Source: Deltaproteobacteria bacterium (GTDB lineage: Bacteria > Desulfobacterota > JAENJC01). From it: a DNA stretch of 63,117 bases. Under the pieces are notes generated by a model. It was not told the DNA's origin, did no database searches, and saw only the letters and a list, made by a program, of their open reading frames with translations. The first letter of the stretch is position 1. Every line of letters starts with the position of its first letter. A program made the position numbers and the translations under genes. This document shows positions 26,260 through 37,751 of the stretch, piece after piece. Location: NCBI GenBank assembly GCA_030646755.1, contig JAUSKU010000001.1, positions 1-63,117 on the forward strand. Reading direction: 5' to 3'.

Positions 26260-27198
26260 ATGGAAAAATTAAAGCTTTTTTCAGGAAATTCTAATAAGCA
26301 GCTGGCCCAGGAGATGTGTGATGCTCTCGGAATGCCTCTGGGCAAAGCAACTGTTAAGAGGTTCAGCGACGGAGAGGTCTTTGTTGAGATAGAGGAAAAC
26401 GTCAGGGGGACAGATGTATTTGTGGTGCAGTCTATATGCTGCCCTGGTAACGACAACCTGATGGAGCTTCTCATAATGATTGATGCCCTTAAGAGGGCCT
26501 CCGCCAATAGAATTACTGCTGTCCTCCCATATTATGGGTATGCCAGACAGGACAGGAAGGTTGCCCCAAGGACTCCTATAACCGCAAAGCTTGTGGCAGA
26601 TCTTATAACAACCGCTGGTGCCGACAGGATACTCTGCATGGACCTCCATGCAGGCCAGATCCAGGGTTTTTTCAATATCCCGGTGGACCATCTGTATGCA
26701 ACCCCTGTGATCCTTAACTATATCAGGGGACACTTTGATGATGACATCGTCATAGTATCCCCTGATGCTGGAGGGGTTGAGAGGGCGAGGGCCTATGCAA
26801 AGAGACTGGACTGTTCTCTGGCCATTATAGATAAAAGAAGGACTGCCCCCAATGTGGCAGAGGTCATGAACATAATCGGGGATGTGGAAGGAAAAGTTGC
26901 CATAATGGTAGATGATATGGTGGATACGGCCGGGACCTTAACCCAGGGGGCAAAGGCTGTCAAGGACAACGGTGCAAAGAAAATATACGCCTGCTCAACT
27001 CACCCGGTCCTTTCCGGGCCCGCAATAACAAGGATTAATCAGTCAGCTCTGGAAGAATTGGTAGTTACCAATACCATACCTCTCAGCAAGGAGGGGGCTG
27101 CATGTGAAAAGATAAAGGTCTTGTCTGTCGCACCCATTTTGGCGGAGGCCATAAAGAGGATATATATAGGCGATTCGGTAAGTTCGCTTTTTGTGTAA
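26260..27198 (+). CDS. prs: Ribose-phosphate pyrophosphokinase
   Basis: Makes PRPP from ribose 5-phosphate and ATP; 312 aa from ATG 26260 ([15 protein letters not shown]) with AAGGGAAG upstream. Motifs: [18 protein letters not shown], the histidine/metal site in [14 protein letters not shown], and the PRPP loop [10 protein letters not shown]. An ATG 12 nt upstream is possible but has a poorer ribosome site. Confidence 0.97.
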   Translation: MEKLKLFSGNSNKQLAQEMCDALGMPLGKATVKRFSDGEVFVEIEENVRGTDVFVVQSICCPGNDNLMELLIMIDALKRASANRITAVLPYYGYARQDRKVAPRTPITAKLVADLITTAGADRILCMDLHAGQIQGFFNIPVDHLYATPVILNYIRGHFDDDIVIVSPDAGGVERARAYAKRLDCSLAIIDKRRTAPNVAEVMNIIGDVEGKVAIMVDDMVDTAGTLTQGAKAVKDNGAKKIYACSTHPVLSGPAITRINQSALEELVVTNTIPLSKEGAACEKIKVLSVAPILAEAIKRIYIGDSVSSLFV

Positions 27199-27244
27199 AA
27201 ACAGGTAGAGGTATAGATATACCTAATAATTTCAGGAGGAACAA

Positions 27245-27910
27245 ATGGAACAGCGTGAACTGACAGTAAAGGTAAGGAATAATACAGGTAAAGGGGTCGC
27301 GAGGAAGTTAAGGGGTGAAGGTCTTATCCCGGCAATATTCTACGGTCACAAGAGCGAACCTATCGCATTGAGCCTGAATCCGACGGAATTGAAAAAGATC
27401 ATAAACTCGGAATCTGGCCGGAACACCTTGATAACCCTCAAGTTTGAAGGGAAGAAGGAAAAGGAGAGGGTCGCGCTTCTAAAGGACCTCCAGCTTACCC
27501 CTTTAAAAAGGACGTATCTCCATGCAGACCTGTATGAAGTCCTGATGGATGAGAAGATAACGGCAAGGGTACCGATCCACTTTGTCGGCAAGGCCATTGG
27601 CGTGAAAGAGGGCGGGATAGAGCAGCATTCCAGAAGGGAGATAGATGTAAGATGCCTTCCCGGCAACCTTCCTGACTTCATCGAAGCTGATGTAACGAAC
27701 CTTGCCATAGGTGATTCGATCCATGTAAAAGACCTTAAATTGTCTGAAGGTATTGAGGTTCTGGACCCTGCTGGTGACACAATAGTTGCTATTCTTGCCC
27801 CTGCGGCAGAGAAGGTTGTAACGCCTGAAGAGGCTGCTGCACAGCTTGCCGCAAGCCTGGCAGAACCGAAGAAAGAGGAAAAGAAAGAGGAGAAACCTAC
27901 AAAGAAATAG
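27245..27910 (+). CDS. rplY: 50S ribosomal protein L25 / CTC
   Basis: Binds 5S rRNA. 221 aa, the long CTC form: L25 domain (residues 1-95: VRNNTGKGVARKLRGEGLIPAIFYG) plus the TL5-type C-terminal beta domain and a Lys/Glu-rich tail. Shine-Dalgarno AGGAGG. Place between prs and pth is conserved. Confidence 0.96.
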   Translation: MEQRELTVKVRNNTGKGVARKLRGEGLIPAIFYGHKSEPIALSLNPTELKKIINSESGRNTLITLKFEGKKEKERVALLKDLQLTPLKRTYLHADLYEVLMDEKITARVPIHFVGKAIGVKEGGIEQHSRREIDVRCLPGNLPDFIEADVTNLAIGDSIHVKDLKLSEGIEVLDPAGDTIVAILAPAAEKVVTPEEAAAQLAASLAEPKKEEKKEEKPTKK

Positions 27911-27920
27911 AGGTCATTTC

Positions 27921-28478
27921 TTGAAACTCGTTGTCGGCCTTGGAAATCCTGGAGATGATTACGTAAAGACCCGCCATAATATAGGTTTTATGGTTGTAGA
28001 CAGCATTTCAAAGGCAAACGGCATAACCTTAAACCAGACGAAGTTCAAGGGTATAATCGGCAGGGGGACCATTGGGAGCGAGGATGTGATCATCGCCAAA
28101 CCCCAGACATACATGAACAGGAGTGGAGAGTCGGTCTCTTCACTCCTTTTTTTTTATAAACTTGAGCCCTCTGACTGCATAGTTATCTGCGATGACCTGG
28201 AACTGCCCGCTGGAAAGATAAGGGTCCGGGGAAAGGGTGGACACGGAGGACATAACGGACTGCGCTCCATCATCGAACAGACAGGGAGTCAGGAGTTTGT
28301 CAGGGTCAGGGTCGGCATAGGCAGGCCTAATGACGCATCCATGGTCTCAAATTACGTCCTGAACCAGTTTTCAAAGGATGAGAAACCTCTGGTAGAAGAT
28401 GCAATCGAAAGGGCATCCAGGGCGGTTGAAGCCATTATCACTGATGGTGTCGATGCGGCCATGAACAGGTTTAACTGA
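27921..28478 (+). CDS. pth: Peptidyl-tRNA hydrolase
   Basis: 185 aa from TTG 27921 (KLVVGLGNPGDDYVKTRHNIGF). Catalytic His in TRHNIGF, PQTYMNRSG, and DDLELPAGKIRVRGKGGHGGHN, here cited as residues about 94-115. Releases tRNA from abortive peptidyl-tRNA. Ten nt after rplY. Longer in-frame starts lie inside rplY and do not match the family. Confidence 0.96.
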   Translation: MKLVVGLGNPGDDYVKTRHNIGFMVVDSISKANGITLNQTKFKGIIGRGTIGSEDVIIAKPQTYMNRSGESVSSLLFFYKLEPSDCIVICDDLELPAGKIRVRGKGGHGGHNGLRSIIEQTGSQEFVRVRVGIGRPNDASMVSNYVLNQFSKDEKPLVEDAIERASRAVEAIITDGVDAAMNRFN

Positions 28479-28531
28479 TTCCCTTGAAACCTTTATTTTT
28501 CTATTTTTCCATATATAAGAAAATATCTTGT

Positions 28532-30569
<2,038 letters not shown>

Positions 30570-30660
30570 TTAAGATTGGAATATATATTTTGTAATACAT
30601 TTCTTGGGAGATGTCAAGGAAACGGCGGCAAACAAAAGGGATAATTCTATTCCCCGTAAG

Positions 30661-31131
30661 TCAGGCCTTAAGAAGCACTTTCAGAATCCCTTTCCCGGAG
30701 GCAAAATTAAACGCCTCGACCCCTTCACTCAAGGGAAAGGTCCTGCTGATAAGGGGCAGGACATCAACGGTCTTCATCATTAAAGCGTGTATCGCAGGCT
30801 CGAATGGGCCGCATCTGGAGCCTACAAGGGTTATCTCATCGATAACAATGACGTTCATATCTATATTGTCCCTTTTCGCCACAGTTGTCTTAAGGACTAT
30901 TGTCCCCTTCGGCCTCACGAGCTTCATAGCGGACTCGACACCGGAGGGAGAGCCTGTGCAGTCAATGACGCAGTCAAATACCCTTTCCGTAATATCCGAT
31001 GAGAGTCTCGTCTCAATCCCCCTTCTTTCAAGAATAGAGAGCTTCTCTTTGTGCCTTCCGCCCACAACAAGGGTGCATCCTGTCAAAGAAACAACCTGCG
31101 CGGCAAGGGGCTCAACGAAGACCGCCGCCTG
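30661..31131 (-). pseudogene. Decayed zinc-type alcohol dehydrogenase
   Basis: Reading from 31131 gives AAVFVEPLAAQVVSLTGCTLV then VGGRHKEKLSIL and the C-terminal half of a medium-chain dehydrogenase (FDCVIDCTGSPSGVESAMKLVRPKGTI). The N-terminal zinc-binding domain is missing, and the normal stretch between EPLAA and the LTGCxVTLVGRH strand, which carries the GxGxxG-type loop, is deleted. About 157 codons remain of a family of about 340, so it is not functional. Confidence 0.75.
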
Positions 31132-31171
31132 TCAGAGACGCTGAGAAATTCAACCCGAAAGATTTAAACCC

Positions 31172-31256
31172 TTTGACACTGATTCCCACAGAAAAATATG
31201 ATTTTCACAGATAAATTTTCTATCAGTGTAAATCATAAAATATCAGTGTCGCTTAG
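31172..31256. repeat. Family H A/T-rich repeat
   Basis: Blocks TTTGACACTGATT, GATTTTCACAG, ATCAGTGTAAATCA and ATCAGTGTC recur in similar order at 46586-46672. Intergenic, between the dehydrogenase remnant and the DUF362 gene. Confidence 0.55.
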
Positions 31257-31374
31257 AAGCGCCCACTTTTGATAATCTGTGTCTATGCCTTTTCCTCTGC
31301 GCCTCTGCGGTAAAAAAAGTTTTTACGGCTTTATCAAACTTGACATGAACATATTTTAATAATAGGGTATCTTC

Positions 31375-32493
31375 ATGGAAAACGCAAAGAGCAGGGTATA
31401 TTTTGCCGATTTGAGGGCCGGGGTCAAAAGGAACCTTTTTGATAAGCTTGACGTCCTGATGGAAAGGGTTGATCTTAAACGCAAGTTTTCAAAAGGCCAG
31501 TTGATTGCCATAAAGCTCCACTTTGGAGAAAAGGGTAATACCTCTTATATCAGGCCCAATTTTGTCAGAAGGGTTGTGGAGAGGGTGAAGGAGACTGGTG
31601 CAAAGCCGTTTCTTACTGACGCCAATACCTTGTACGTTGGGCAGAGGGGGGAATCTGTTTCCCATCTTATTACCGCTATAGAGAACGGCTTTGACTATGC
31701 CGTGGCAGGTGCGCCGTTGATAATAGCAGACGGTCTGAGAGGGGAGTCTGCCCGCAAGATACAGATCGAAGGGCAGCACTTTAAAGAAGTCAGCATAGGC
31801 TCAGAGATAGTTGCTGCGGATGGGATGGTTGTCCTGACCCATTTCAAATGTCATGAGATGACAGGGTTCGGCGGGGCGATAAAGAACATAGGCATGGGGT
31901 GCGCGAGCAGGGAGGGAAAGCTTGCCCAGCACTCTAATGTGGCTCCCATTGTTGACCAGTCAGGATGCACAGGTTGCGAGAGCTGTTATAAATGGTGTCC
32001 AGCCGGAGCTATAACAGTAGAAGGTCGCAAGGCACTCATTGACGCCAATATCTGCATAGGTTGTGGAAAGTGCATAATAGTCTGCCCTGAAAAGACTATC
32101 CATATCCAATGGGACGAGACTACGGCAGGGCTCCAGGAGAAGATGGCGGAATATGCCTGCGGAGGCCTTAAAGGAAAAGATAGACGGGTGGTATTCATTA
32201 ACTTTATTACCCAGGTCACACCTTCATGCGACTGTTACGGTCATACCGACGCCCCTATAGTACCTGATATCGGCATCCTGGCATCTGATGACCCTGTGGC
32301 GCTTGACCATGCATGTGCAGTCCTGGTCAATCAGCAGGAGGGGATCAAGAACACCGCCCTTGAAAGCGGCCATGAACCGGGTGGCGACAAGTTCCGGGGA
32401 GTGCATCCAGAAGTGGATTGGGAGATCCAGCTTGTCCATGCAGAGAAGATGGGGCTTGGAAACAGAGGATACGAGTTGATAGCAGTCCTTTAA
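31375..32493 (+). CDS. DUF362 iron-sulfur protein
   Basis: 372 aa. The DUF362 domain (residues 1-180: IAIKLHFGEKGNTSYIRP, HFKCHEMTGFGGAIKNIGMG) is followed by two ferredoxin-type [4Fe-4S] motifs near residues 198 and 225 (CTGCESCYKWCP and CIGCGKCIIVCP). A second DUF362 part follows, with ILASDDPVALDHAC and a TPSCDC motif. Widespread in anaerobes; exact electron partner unknown. Confidence 0.9.
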   Translation: MENAKSRVYFADLRAGVKRNLFDKLDVLMERVDLKRKFSKGQLIAIKLHFGEKGNTSYIRPNFVRRVVERVKETGAKPFLTDANTLYVGQRGESVSHLITAIENGFDYAVAGAPLIIADGLRGESARKIQIEGQHFKEVSIGSEIVAADGMVVLTHFKCHEMTGFGGAIKNIGMGCASREGKLAQHSNVAPIVDQSGCTGCESCYKWCPAGAITVEGRKALIDANICIGCGKCIIVCPEKTIHIQWDETTAGLQEKMAEYACGGLKGKDRRVVFINFITQVTPSCDCYGHTDAPIVPDIGILASDDPVALDHACAVLVNQQEGIKNTALESGHEPGGDKFRGVHPEVDWEIQLVHAEKMGLGNRGYELIAVL

Positions 32494-32510
32494 AAAATAG
32501 GGATGGAGAG

Positions 32511-33251
32511 ATGATAACTTCAAACTGGAAGATTTATATGGGCCTGATTCTCGTAGCCCTGTCGATAGCTATGGGCATCGCTCATTATGCTATGTTCGGG
32601 GATGCCAGGACACTTCTTTTCTATCTCGCCCTTGACGTGGTATTCGTGCCTGTCCAGGTTCTCTTTGTGACCCTGATTATCGAGCAGATGTTGAGTAAAC
32701 GGGAACAGCAGGCAATGTTAAACAAACTCAATATGGTTATAGGGGCGTTTTACAGCGAAGTCGGAAGCGAACTCTTGCGTCAATTCAGGAGGCTATCCTG
32801 TGACTCATCTCAACTGGATGGCAACCTTAAAATAACAAAGGAATGGACAGATGATCATTTTAAGACCGCTATAACTGCCGCAAGGGGTTTCCGATGTGAA
32901 TTTGAATTCAAGTCTAAAGAACTGGCGTCCCTTAATGAGCTGCTTGTTGCAAAGAGGTCTTTCATGCTCGGTCTTCTGCAAAACCCAAATTTGCTTGAAC
33001 ATGAGAGGTTTACAGACCTGCTGTGGGCTGTACTTCATCTTACAGAGGAGCTAATCGCAAGGATTGATATTGATAACCTGCCTGCCGCTGACCTCGAACA
33101 TATTTACGGAGATATAAACCGCGCCTTCGGACACCTTGTCTGCGAGTGGCTTGCGTATATGCAACACCTCAAAACCGACTATCCTTACCTCTATTCACTT
33201 GCTACAAGGACAAATCCATTCAATCCAGATTCCTCAGTGTTAATTTCCTGA
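32511..33251 (+). CDS. Two-helix membrane protein of unknown function
   Basis: 246 aa from ATG 32511 with GGATGGAGAG upstream. Two membrane segments (about residues 8-26 and 34-60: LDVVFVPVQVLFVTLIIEQ), a short coiled coil (SKREQQAMLNKLNMV) and a helical cytoplasmic domain of about 180 aa. No enzyme motif is seen. Follows the DUF362 gene by 17 nt and is probably co-transcribed. Not recognised beyond this. Confidence 0.75.
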   Translation: MITSNWKIYMGLILVALSIAMGIAHYAMFGDARTLLFYLALDVVFVPVQVLFVTLIIEQMLSKREQQAMLNKLNMVIGAFYSEVGSELLRQFRRLSCDSSQLDGNLKITKEWTDDHFKTAITAARGFRCEFEFKSKELASLNELLVAKRSFMLGLLQNPNLLEHERFTDLLWAVLHLTEELIARIDIDNLPAADLEHIYGDINRAFGHLVCEWLAYMQHLKTDYPYLYSLATRTNPFNPDSSVLIS

Positions 33252-33417
33252 ACTTTCCTTCCAGGTTTTTCAATCTGTGCTAAGCTTTCCAGAGAAACAG
33301 GAAAAAACTATGCCACCTTCCTTGAGCAGACTTTTTGCGTATTAACTCTTAGCACAGTTCTACAATTTCCACGAATTCGTATCAAAGCTGAAGCAGTCCA
33401 TGGAGAACTAATATGGA

Positions 33418-34530
33418 CTAAGACCTTTTTAGAGGACTTATCGCCCTGCTGATGGCAACTATAAGGTCTTTTATGCCTTGACCTGTTATGGCGGATACAG
33501 GAACCCCTCCTTCGGCTACCAATCTCAGGTAAGCTGGAACTATCTCGCCTTCAATCTTGTCAGTCTTGTTGAAGACATTTATTACGGGCTTATCAGAGGC
33601 CCCGATCTCCTCCAGTACCTTTTTTACTGATACTATCTGGACCTCTGCATTTGAATGGCTGGAATCTATGACGTGGAGGAGGATATCGGCAGCCCTTACC
33701 TCCTCCAATGTGGCTTTGAAGGCCTCAACGAGCTGATGGGGAAGCTTTTTAATGAACCCGACTGTATCGGAAATCAGCGCTGTCTGTCTTTCAGGAAGAT
33801 CTATCTTTCTTATTGTGGGGTCAAGTGTTGCAAACAGTTTGTCTTCCGCAAGAGCTCCCTGGCCGGTCGGCATCTTCGAAAGCCGGTTAAAAAGTGTGGA
33901 TTTACCGGCGTTCGTGTAACCTATGATTGCAATCACCGGAAATGGAACCGACTTCCTGCTCAGGCGGTGGAGCTCCCTCGTCTTCCCCACCTTTTCCAGG
34001 TCATGCTTTATCCTTGAGATACGCTCCCTTACCCGCCTCCTGTCAGTCTCAAGTTTTGATTCGCCCGGCCCTCTTGTCCCAATTCCTCCGCCGAGCCGGG
34101 ATAGGGCAGCCCCTTTGCCGACAAGTCTTGGAAGGAGGTAGTTTAATTGGGCCAGTTCCACCTGAAGCTTCCCTTCCCTTGTCCTGGCCCTCTGAGCAAA
34201 TATATCAAGGATAAGGCCGGTCCTGTCAATTATCTTTGCATCAAGGAGTTCTTCCAGATTCTTTTCCTGGCCAGGGGTAAGGTTCTCATCAAATATAACG
34301 AGGTCGATCTCTTCCGCCTCAACCCCGGCCCTGATCTCTTCAGCCTTTCCTTTACCCACATAATAGGCTGGATTAGGAGCTGCAATCTTCTGGAGATAGC
34401 TTCCGGCTACAACAGCGCCGGCAGTCCTGGCAAGCTCGGCAAGTTCGGCAAGAGATTCCTCAGCCTCAGTCCTGCTGACCTTTCCTGGTATGTAGGCCCC
34501 GACTAACAGGGCTTTTTCAACCTTGGGCAA
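33418..34530 (-). CDS. hflX: Ribosome-associated GTPase HflX
   Basis: 370 aa. HflX N-terminal domain (AYYVGKGKAEEI; VIFDENLTPGQEKNLE; RTGLILDIFAQRA), a glycine-rich linker (LGGGIGTRGPGESKLE), then the G domain (GYTNAGKSTLFN, DTVGFI, NKTD). Splits stalled ribosomes under stress. 4th gene of mutL-miaA-hfq-hflX, the same order as in enterobacteria. Confidence 0.97.
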   Translation of the reverse strand: MPKVEKALLVGAYIPGKVSRTEAEESLAELAELARTAGAVVAGSYLQKIAAPNPAYYVGKGKAEEIRAGVEAEEIDLVIFDENLTPGQEKNLEELLDAKIIDRTGLILDIFAQRARTREGKLQVELAQLNYLLPRLVGKGAALSRLGGGIGTRGPGESKLETDRRRVRERISRIKHDLEKVGKTRELHRLSRKSVPFPVIAIIGYTNAGKSTLFNRLSKMPTGQGALAEDKLFATLDPTIRKIDLPERQTALISDTVGFIKKLPHQLVEAFKATLEEVRAADILLHVIDSSHSNAEVQIVSVKKVLEEIGASDKPVINVFNKTDKIEGEIVPAYLRLVAEGGVPVSAITGQGIKDLIVAISRAISPLKRS

Positions 34531-34533
34531 AGG

Positions 34534-34767
34534 TTAATCCTTTTTATAATCAGAAATCTTGGAGGGGGTTATGCTTGATATGCCATGCTTGTAAACAAGG
34601 GTTTCGCCATTGGAGTGAGACTCTAACAGGATGCAGAAGTTATCAAAACTCTTGATATGACCGTGGATTTCCTTACCATCCAGGAGATGGACTGTAACAG
34701 GTGCCTTTTCCCTGCGCATATGGTTAAGGAATTGATCCTGGATATTAACCGCACCCTTTGTAGTCAT
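34534..34767 (-). CDS. hfq: RNA chaperone Hfq
   Basis: 77 aa from ATG 34767 behind GGGAGGT. Sm1 motif (VTVHLLDGKEIHGHIKSFDNFCILL) and Sm2 motif (LVYKHGISSI, the YKHAI site). QDQFLNHMRREK is the RNA-binding proximal/lateral start. The frame stays open 63 codons upstream into miaA but that part has no family match. Promotes small RNA-mRNA pairing. Confidence 0.97.
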   Translation of the reverse strand: MTTKGAVNIQDQFLNHMRREKAPVTVHLLDGKEIHGHIKSFDNFCILLESHSNGETLVYKHGISSITPSKISDYKKD

Positions 34768-34861
34768 TGAAACCTCCCTGGCTTTCTTATTATTAGTTTC
34801 CTTAGGAACATGTTTTTCCTTTGCCTTAATGACATTGGGAATCCTTTCCTTGCCTTCACTC

Positions 34862-35860
34862 TCAGGCTTCTGTGATACCGGTATGTTCGACTTGGCCAGC
34901 AAATCCCCTAACTTTACCGAAAATTCGTTCAAGGTAGTCCTCCTCTTTAGTATCAAACCAGGCTATCTCATCGTCTCGCCTGAACCAGGTCATCTGCCTC
35001 TTCGCATAATGCCTTGTCTCCCTTTTTATAAGGCTTACCGCTTCATCCAGACCGCACTTACCCGCAATGTAATCACAAATCTGGCTGTAACCAAGGGCTT
35101 GCATGGCCTTAGTCTCCGGCCTATATCCCATTGCGATGATGCGACTTACCTCTCCAACTAAACCTTCTTTTATCATATTATCAACCCTATCGTCAATTTT
35201 TTTATACAGGGCTTCCCTTTCAACCGACAGTCCTATTTTCATACAATCGTAAGGCCTTTCTGAGAATGCATGACTTTTCTGATGCTGGGATATAGGTATC
35301 CCGGTAAGATAAAATATCTCCAGGGCGCGTATTATCCTATGAGTATTATAAGGACCAATCCTTTCAGCCGCCACAGGATCGACCTCCGCCAATCTTTTAT
35401 GAAGGGCAGAGATACCGGAGTCTTCAACCTCCTTTCTGAGTCTTGCCCGCAACTCCTTATCAACCTTGGGGACATCAAATAATCCTTCCGTCAAAGCCTT
35501 TAGATAAAGGCCGGTACCCCCGGTGACTATCGGAAGATATCCTCTGCTGAGAATATCTTCAACGCCCTTTGATGCCTCGTCCCTGAACTGGGCGGCGTCA
35601 AACTCCTCGTCAGGGTTGCGTATGTCTATAAGATGGTGCCTGACCCTTTCCCTATACTCTTTAGAAGGCTTTGCAGTCCCGATGTCCATGTAGCGATAGA
35701 CCTGCATGGAATCGGCATTTACAATCTCGCCGTTAAATCTTTCCGCCAGCTCCAAAGCCACTTTGGACTTACCGCTGGCAGTAGGACCGACAATTACAAC
35801 TATTTTTGTTTTGCTTTGTCTGACCCCTGACCACTGACCACTGACCACTGGACTTTTCAT
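34862..35860 (-). CDS. miaA: tRNA dimethylallyltransferase MiaA
   Basis: 332 aa; adds the isopentenyl group to A37 of tRNAs reading UNN. P-loop VGPTASGKS begins at about residue 24, then DSMQVYRYMDIGTAKP, HLIDIRNPDEEFDAAQF and TGGTGLYLKALTEGL. The ATG overlaps the mutL stop (ATGA). Residues 4-14 (PVVSGQWSGVR) come from the family A repeat (35821-35850), giving an N-terminus about 15 residues longer than usual. No start codon lies between the repeat and the P-loop, so the repeat must be wholly or mostly translated. Confidence 0.96.
   Translation of the reverse strand: MKSPVVSGQWSGVRQSKTKIVVIVGPTASGKSKVALELAERFNGEIVNADSMQVYRYMDIGTAKPSKEYRERVRHHLIDIRNPDEEFDAAQFRDEASKGVEDILSRGYLPIVTGGTGLYLKALTEGLFDVPKVDKELRARLRKEVEDSGISALHKRLAEVDPVAAERIGPYNTHRIIRALEIFYLTGIPISQHQKSHAFSERPYDCMKIGLSVEREALYKKIDDRVDNMIKEGLVGEVSRIIAMGYRPETKAMQALGYSQICDYIAGKCGLDEAVSLIKRETRHYAKRQMTWFRRDDEIAWFDTKEEDYLERIFGKVRGFAGQVEHTGITEA
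35821..35850 (-). repeat. Family A repeat inside miaA
   Basis: Reiterated GGTCAGTG on the minus strand, encoding residues 4-14, at the same codon position and phase as in pilQ. Confidence 0.85.
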
Positions 35861-37665
35861 CTTCTCCCGAACATCTTCTCGATCTCAAACTGGCTTAACA
35901 TTACAAACACAGGCCTTCCATGAGGGCAGTTGGATGAAAAATCTATAGAGTCCAGGTCTCTCAGCAATGCCTTTATCTCCGCCGGGTCCATGTAATCCCC
36001 GCCCTCTATTGCACTGTGGCAGGCCATCCTTGAAAAGAGCCTGTCCATAATCTCTTTCAGGCTCTGGCTTCTTTCCATATGGGCAAGCTCGTCAACAATG
36101 TCTTTTATGAGGCCCTTTACATCCTTTCTGGTTAAGATAGTAGGAACAGCCTTTATGACAAAAGTATTCCCTCCGAAATGCTCCAGCTCAATACCAGCCT
36201 TGGTAAGGACCTCTGTGTAATCCTTAAGAAGCCCTGTCTCAGAGGGATTAAGCTCAACCGTCTCTGGTATCAATAGGGTCTGGCTGGCTGGAGTTGAGTC
36301 GTTGCGAATGGCCTTTAGTCTTTCAAAGGCAACCCTTTCATGGGCCGCATGTTGGTCTATAAGGCATAGGTCGTTCCCGCGGGAACAGATAATATACGTC
36401 CCACTTACCCTGCCGAGGACGGTGAGGGATGAGAAGAAACCCACAACCCCACCCTCACCCTGACCCTCTCCCTGATGGAGAGGGAAAAACTCCCGCCCCT
36501 TCAAGGGTTTATGCCCGGATGGGTAGAGGGTTGGGGAGGGGATGGGGCCGAACGCCGAACTATTAGAGGTAGCATACTTGCCTATGGCCTCACTGACCCT
36601 GTCTTGATAATTCGAGTCAGGGGTTTGGAATTCATCGCTCCGGCCAGTGCCCACTGACCACTGGCCACTGCCTTTCCGGGCGGTCCATCCCTTCAATGCC
36701 TCAGAAACAGCTGCATACACTGCCCTGTGGATTTCATCGGTATTTCGGAAGCGCACCTCTGTCTTGGCAGGATGAACGTTCACGTCCACATCCATTGGCG
36801 GGACATCAAGGAAGAGAAAGGCCAGTGGATACCGGTCCTTCTCCATGACCGTCCTGTAGGCATCCATTACGGCATGAAGAACAACCCTGTCCCTGACAAA
36901 ACGACCGTTCACGAATATATAGGTCTCCCTCTGGGTAGGCCTGTTTATCTCAGGGCCGGAGACATATCCACTGACACTGATTTTAGAATTAAGGGAAACC
37001 TCTATGAGGTTTTTATCATCCTCCCTTATTAACTTACAGATCCTCGACAAGAGGTCTTTGGAAGAAGGCAGGTTGTATATCTGAGAGCCGTTATGATTAT
37101 ATATGAACCTTATATACGGGTAGGATATCGCCATCCTGGTCACGGTTGACGTGATATGGCTCATTTCCGTTGTAGTGCTCTTCATGAACTTGAGCCTGGC
37201 AGGGGTATTGAAGAATAACTCCCTCACCTCCATACTGGTCCCAACCGGTCCGCCTGAATCAATCACCTCAAGTTCCTTGCCACCCTCGACCCGGATGGAG
37301 GTCCCGAAGGTTGAGCCTTTGGGGACAGTGGTAAGCCTTAATTTAGATACCGATGCAATGCTTGGGAGGGCCTCGCCTCTGAAACCGAGGGTTGATATGT
37401 TGAATAGGTCGCTGACTTCTCTGATCTTGCTGGTGGCGTGCCTCTGAATGGAAAGGAGGGCATCCTCCCTGCTCATCCCGCAGCCGTTGTCGGAGACCCT
37501 GATAAGCCTGCGTCCCCCGTCCTCTACATCAATGATTATCTCAGTGGCCTCGGCATCTATGGAGTTCTCAATCAGCTCTTTGACTACCGATGCAGGTCTT
37601 TCGACCACTTCACCTGCAGCTATCTGGTTTATTAAGTTTTCAGGAAGGAGGTTTATGATGCCCAT
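35857..37665 (-). CDS. mutL: DNA mismatch repair protein MutL
   Basis: 602 aa. GHKL ATPase (AAGEVVERPASVVKELIENSIDA, DNGCGM, TLGFRGEAL) to about residue 330, a variable linker, then the C-terminal endonuclease-type domain with DQHAAHERVAFE, ACHSAI and CPHGRP. These indicate a nicking MutL of the kind in organisms without MutH. Two unrelated repeats lie in the linker: family A (36644-36670, residues 332-341) and family B (36441-36548, residues 372-408). mutS is not adjacent. Confidence 0.97.
   Translation of the reverse strand: MGIINLLPENLINQIAAGEVVERPASVVKELIENSIDAEATEIIIDVEDGGRRLIRVSDNGCGMSREDALLSIQRHATSKIREVSDLFNISTLGFRGEALPSIASVSKLRLTTVPKGSTFGTSIRVEGGKELEVIDSGGPVGTSMEVRELFFNTPARLKFMKSTTTEMSHITSTVTRMAISYPYIRFIYNHNGSQIYNLPSSKDLLSRICKLIREDDKNLIEVSLNSKISVSGYVSGPEINRPTQRETYIFVNGRFVRDRVVLHAVMDAYRTVMEKDRYPLAFLFLDVPPMDVDVNVHPAKTEVRFRNTDEIHRAVYAAVSEALKGWTARKGSGQWSVGTGRSDEFQTPDSNYQDRVSEAIGKYATSNSSAFGPIPSPTLYPSGHKPLKGREFFPLHQGEGQGEGGVVGFFSSLTVLGRVSGTYIICSRGNDLCLIDQHAAHERVAFERLKAIRNDSTPASQTLLIPETVELNPSETGLLKDYTEVLTKAGIELEHFGGNTFVIKAVPTILTRKDVKGLIKDIVDELAHMERSQSLKEIMDRLFSRMACHSAIEGGDYMDPAEIKALLRDLDSIDFSSNCPHGRPVFVMLSQFEIEKMFGRR
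36441..36548 (-). repeat. Family B repeat inside mutL linker
   Basis: On the coding strand: CCCATCCCCTCCCC, CCCATCCGGGCATAAACCC, and CCCTCTCC...GGAGAGGGTCAGGG. It is translated as [16 protein letters not shown]...HQGEGQGEGG and matches the intergenic copy at 5262-5367. Confidence 0.8.
36644..36670 (-). repeat. Family A repeat inside mutL linker
   Basis: CAGTGGCCAGTGGTCAGTGG read on the coding strand, translated GSGQWSVGTG: the same SGQWS frame as in PilQ and MiaA. Confidence 0.8.
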
Positions 37666-37751
37666 TTAGCTCGTATGATAGCACATCGGCGTCGTCAGAT
37701 AAATCATCTTTTATCTTTTTGCGCTCTTTGCAGAACAAAGCAGGAGGAATT

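Noticed and set aside
34768..34956. N-terminal extension of Hfq into miaA
   Set aside because: The open frame continues upstream, but Hfq homology begins at the ATG at 34767, which has a good ribosome site; the extra part is a miaA shadow.
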